Of a DNA stretch of 64,000 nt, positions 62,601 through 64,000 are shown one piece after another. Made by a program: the position numbers and the translations under genes. The DNA is from Pyrenula massariospora (taxonomy: Eukaryota > Ascomycota > Eurotiomycetes > Pyrenulales > Pyrenulaceae): assembly GCA_021030905.1 (NCBI GenBank), contig JAGFMI010000009.1:620001-684000 (forward strand), read 5' to 3'. Each line of letters begins with the position of its first letter. Positions within the stretch are counted from its first letter, which is position 1. The notes beneath the pieces were generated by a model. The model searched no databases. It was not told where the DNA came from and saw only the letters and a program-made list of their open reading frames with translations.

Positions 62601-64000
62601 CATGCTGTTATATTTCGCTGGTGAGAATGGTCGCACTGTGTGCCTTGCGGGAGAAAATAGGCGCTTTGGTGGAGACTGTAGAAGTGAAGCCTTCAAAGGA
62701 GATTTAGCTGGCTTGAGTGCCGAATTCTGGAACATAAATGGGTCTATATTGCCTCTCTTCGGAGATTGCTGAAGTGAAGATGGTACATTTTTCACCTGAG
62801 GAGTAGCAGATGTTGTCTTCTTTACAGACTGCGGGAGCAAAAATGGTGCTTCGGAACGCTTCGGTGGTGATTTGAGTATATCCTTAAAAGGACTTGGAGG
62901 CGGTCGTCGTGGTGGGCTCATCATGACCGCCGAGACTGTCTCCTTAGTAGGTGATTGTGGTGGTACGCTTGCGGTGAATTCTAACTTTCTGATTGGTGAA
63001 GCATTCGTGGCAAGATTGACATGTCGCCTTGGTGACTGCGTCAAAACTCTTAGAGGAGTCTTTCCACCACTTAATTCATCTTCATCCGACTCTACAGAGG
63101 ACGTCGATTTAGCAACCTGTGAGATCTTCTTAGGAGACAAAGGTTTTGGTTGTGTTTCTGGTTCGATTATTTCTTCTTTCTTCGACGCTGCTTTTCGGCC
63201 TCTGGTTGAAGTAGCAGCTTTGCGCACTGGCTTTGCACTCATGCCTTTCGGTTCAGTAACTGTGCCCTTCTTAGATTTGGACTTCTGAGTTGCTAGAGGC
63301 AGATTCTCTTTATCATCGTCTGCAACGTCTTGGAAGGTGACCTTCTTTTTTGGCGCCGTAACGGATTTTGCGGCTGTAGCGGCCGTTCCTCGTGTAGCCA
63401 TGGCACCGCTGCCAGGTCGTGTACGCACAGTCTTCTGCGGCGGCTCAGTGTGCGAGTCGGCGACAGAGGTTGTGGAAGAAGCAGTCTTCTTTGTTCTGCC
63501 TCGAGTCTTAGCGGGTGCTGGTTCTGGTTCAACATTTACTTCGGCTGTCTGGGGCTTTTTTCTCGTTGCTCGTTTCGCTGGCGCGGAAACTTCCTCTTGC
63601 TGCAAGGAATCTCCCTCTTTTGCCTTTACAGCCTTTGCGCGCGTGCTGCTCGTGCTGCTGGTGGCCTTAGAGGTTGTTTTCTTCTTTGGTTCCGGCTTAG
63701 GTTCAGGTACTGGCTGGACTTCATTGTTTTCGTTCAGTGGTGTTATTTTGATCTTGCGCCTCGGGGGTGCTGAAAGTGTTGCTGCTGGCGCTGGAGCGGT
63801 CGCTTTTCTTCCGGGTTTTCTCGGGAGTATCATTTCCTGCTCTTCTTCCTCAATTTCGATTGCTGGCTCAGGTTCTGGCTTCTTTGCAGTCTTTCGTTTC
63901 GACGTCTTGGGCTCATTGAGAGGCAGACCCTCAGAGACTACTCCTTTCTTCGCAGCAGCTCTTGCACGAGTTACCCGCTTGACGGGAGAGGCAGGTGCAG
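59643..64000 (-). CDS. Large nuclear BRCT-domain protein, 5' end outside window
   Basis: One uninterrupted frame of 1451 codons runs off the right edge, so the N-terminus is missing. The visible N-terminal third is Lys/Arg/Pro-rich ('RKAASKKEEI', 'KRATRKKPQTA') with many S-P/T-P sites in 'SPPKR', 'SPLK' and 'SPVK' contexts, like a CDK-regulated chromatin protein. The middle is acidic (Glu/Asp-rich). A single BRCT domain lies at about 60,560-60,240: 'AVVFVDVHTTEGEDASGIFI', 'IGITHVVYKDGGKRTLEKV' and 'VRCVGVGWVLDCEARGEWVD' with the conserved Trp. A Ser/Arg and poly-Glu tail follows. BRCT domains bind phosphopeptides in the DNA-damage response or cell-cycle control; the exact orthologue is not clear to me. 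It is not part of the metabolite cluster. Confidence 0.85.
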   Translation of the reverse strand, partial: APASPVKRVTRARAAAKKGVVSEGLPLNEPKTSKRKTAKKPEPEPAIEIEEEEQEMILPRKPGRKATAPAPAATLSAPPRRKIKITPLNENNEVQPVPEPKPEPKKKTTSKATSSTSSTRAKAVKAKEGDSLQQEEVSAPAKRATRKKPQTAEVNVEPEPAPAKTRGRTKKTASSTTSVADSHTEPPQKTVRTRPGSGAMATRGTAATAAKSVTAPKKKVTFQDVADDDKENLPLATQKSKSKKGTVTEPKGMSAKPVRKAATSTRGRKAASKKEEIIEPETQPKPLSPKKISQVAKSTSSVESDEDELSGGKTPLRVLTQSPRRHVNLATNASPIRKLEFTASVPPQSPTKETVSAVMMSPPRRPPPSPFKDILKSPPKRSEAPFLLPQSVKKTTSATPQVKNVPSSLQQSPKRGNIDPFMFQNSALKPAKSPLKASLLQSPPKRLFSPARHTVRPFSPAKYNSMADLPDLTATADVRVLPSNSKATLQIHEDDPFQDEPAVVDFEASVLDVRSPVRVSPPKKAAKDDHMEEEMPLQTIQSDLPEQADVLMTDVETNCLPSDDQPKDDVAPLDTIAQTAEETVPQQDSETHVPHRFSLNEQLFRAHRLTLEEESEDELQSDSTPFKPALQTPATQKAALARSRLLAVNPAGDSQSVGFTPLAVQLSSWLAASPDKPIPRKEKRGVFSPVKVSKSPVKHSDRHSMMSRTSVGSRPSMGARRSIAPRVSVGTSINVTPEKPSFFEEEMVQKELEGEVESLEEESEKERGVTEFPEPQVDSNNAMDIIALDQAEGAINANLSDEIMVTDFVGEQPEFLVNTEEIVQINEEQNAFLKAEKESLVEENQEPLISEDQASLIEHSPGHATVDGQQIPVEEDQSSLVEDDHEKLFEDRATLDSASAAVEGPQMQAQIQAALDNEPLLHDSEDEAFTPEFAHPDLSVINEVPEDESDGSAYGDENEPPVAAPTRDRNEESNNAIDERASELSKSDGQSVIAETDDAHDIGNDSLVQNEIDFRTPLRLNPSMPRYYNTVVSKVALRPEGQNSPLNIPRKRSRSLSGRPLSPRKSPRNSPEKMRPTFLPDSPAKPSLSPAKDNAPTSPNAVSDIEEEEDFPQLPPSTPQIHTAHPPISAAQTRSPAPSSSRTLSGAVVFVDVHTTEGEDASGIFIELLTQMGAKCLKQWAWNPRASINPSGSSELDSAGSGGKIGITHVVYKDGGKRTLEKVRDAGGVVRCVGVGWVLDCEARGEWVDEGPYGVDVGVLPRGGARRRKSMEPRALVNRDGRLCEAGGVGGRRKSFAGGAGRRSMSVDLSPLRRAYNPPVEDERVLFSDPVEPLRDDEEGEFGTPIGALASAFEERGQQDTPTGHVAYDPAATPLTPYLMAQGRGLVQMSAPPKRVMRGLFEAEEEEEEGGDEEEGKGSGSGRMKLNLNEARRKTLGLEWRPIVGSPLGRG

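Overview
The window is from the nuclear genome of a filamentous ascomycete (Pezizomycotina). The genes are interrupted by short introns of about 45 to 90 bases, mostly GTAAGT/GTGAGT to AG. The gene families are fungal: a Zn2Cys6 regulator, an iterative non-reducing polyketide synthase (NR-PKS) with a SAT domain, a Rhodopsin-domain membrane protein, a G1 cyclin and small secreted Cys-rich proteins. A Leotiomycete-like host is my guess from the families; the sequence does not prove it. All exon joins were worked out by hand from reading-frame continuity, splice sites and family conservation.

Positions 1-32,000 hold a mixed, fairly gene-poor stretch. It contains a partial membrane protein gene running off the left edge and four small secreted Cys-containing proteins (2.9, 5.2-5.9, 26.4-27.0 and 28.8-29.4 kb). 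It also has two decayed gene fragments (4.1-5.1 kb), a large secreted protein with a stanniocalcin-like C-terminus (8.1-10.4 kb) and an intron-bearing tRNA. A minisatellite abuts a broken Cys-rich reading frame at 11.0-11.7 kb. A G1/S cyclin (13.2-14.5 kb) has about 5.7 kb of gene-free DNA upstream. Further on are a conserved multi-pass membrane protein (22.0-23.8 kb), a redoxin gene with a one-base frameshift (24.1-24.8 kb), a multiply frameshifted coding remnant (27.6-28.1 kb) and an NAD(P)-dependent epimerase (30.5-31.4 kb).

Positions 32.7-58.1 kb form an apparently intact secondary-metabolite gene cluster. In order it holds a Zn2Cys6 regulator (-), aldo-keto reductase (+), Rhodopsin-domain membrane protein (+), flavin-dependent halogenase (+), ACMSD/PatG-type amidohydrolase-decarboxylase (-), BBE-type FAD-linked oxidoreductase (+), cytochrome P450 (-), a 2571-residue NR-PKS (SAT-KS-AT-PT-ACP-ACP-CMeT-TE, +) and an SMP-30-like six-bladed propeller (+). 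The genes fall into divergent pairs sharing promoters: regulator/reductase, amidohydrolase/oxidoreductase and P450/PKS. The logic suggests a C-methylated orsellinate-type acid made by the PKS, decarboxylated by the amidohydrolase, oxidised by the P450 and the BBE-like enzyme, and chlorinated by the halogenase. The reductase and the propeller (possible lactonase) would finish it. No transporter or O-methyltransferase gene is visible. The product is unknown to me.

The right edge (59.6 kb onward, -) is a large nuclear BRCT-domain protein whose N-terminus lies outside the window. Separately, several GC-rich islands (near 20.5, 24.4, 27.7, 30.8 and 60.4 kb) switch abruptly from C-rich to G-rich on the + strand in the middle of a gene. 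Four of them are spaced about 3-4 kb apart, and no annotated feature explains this.
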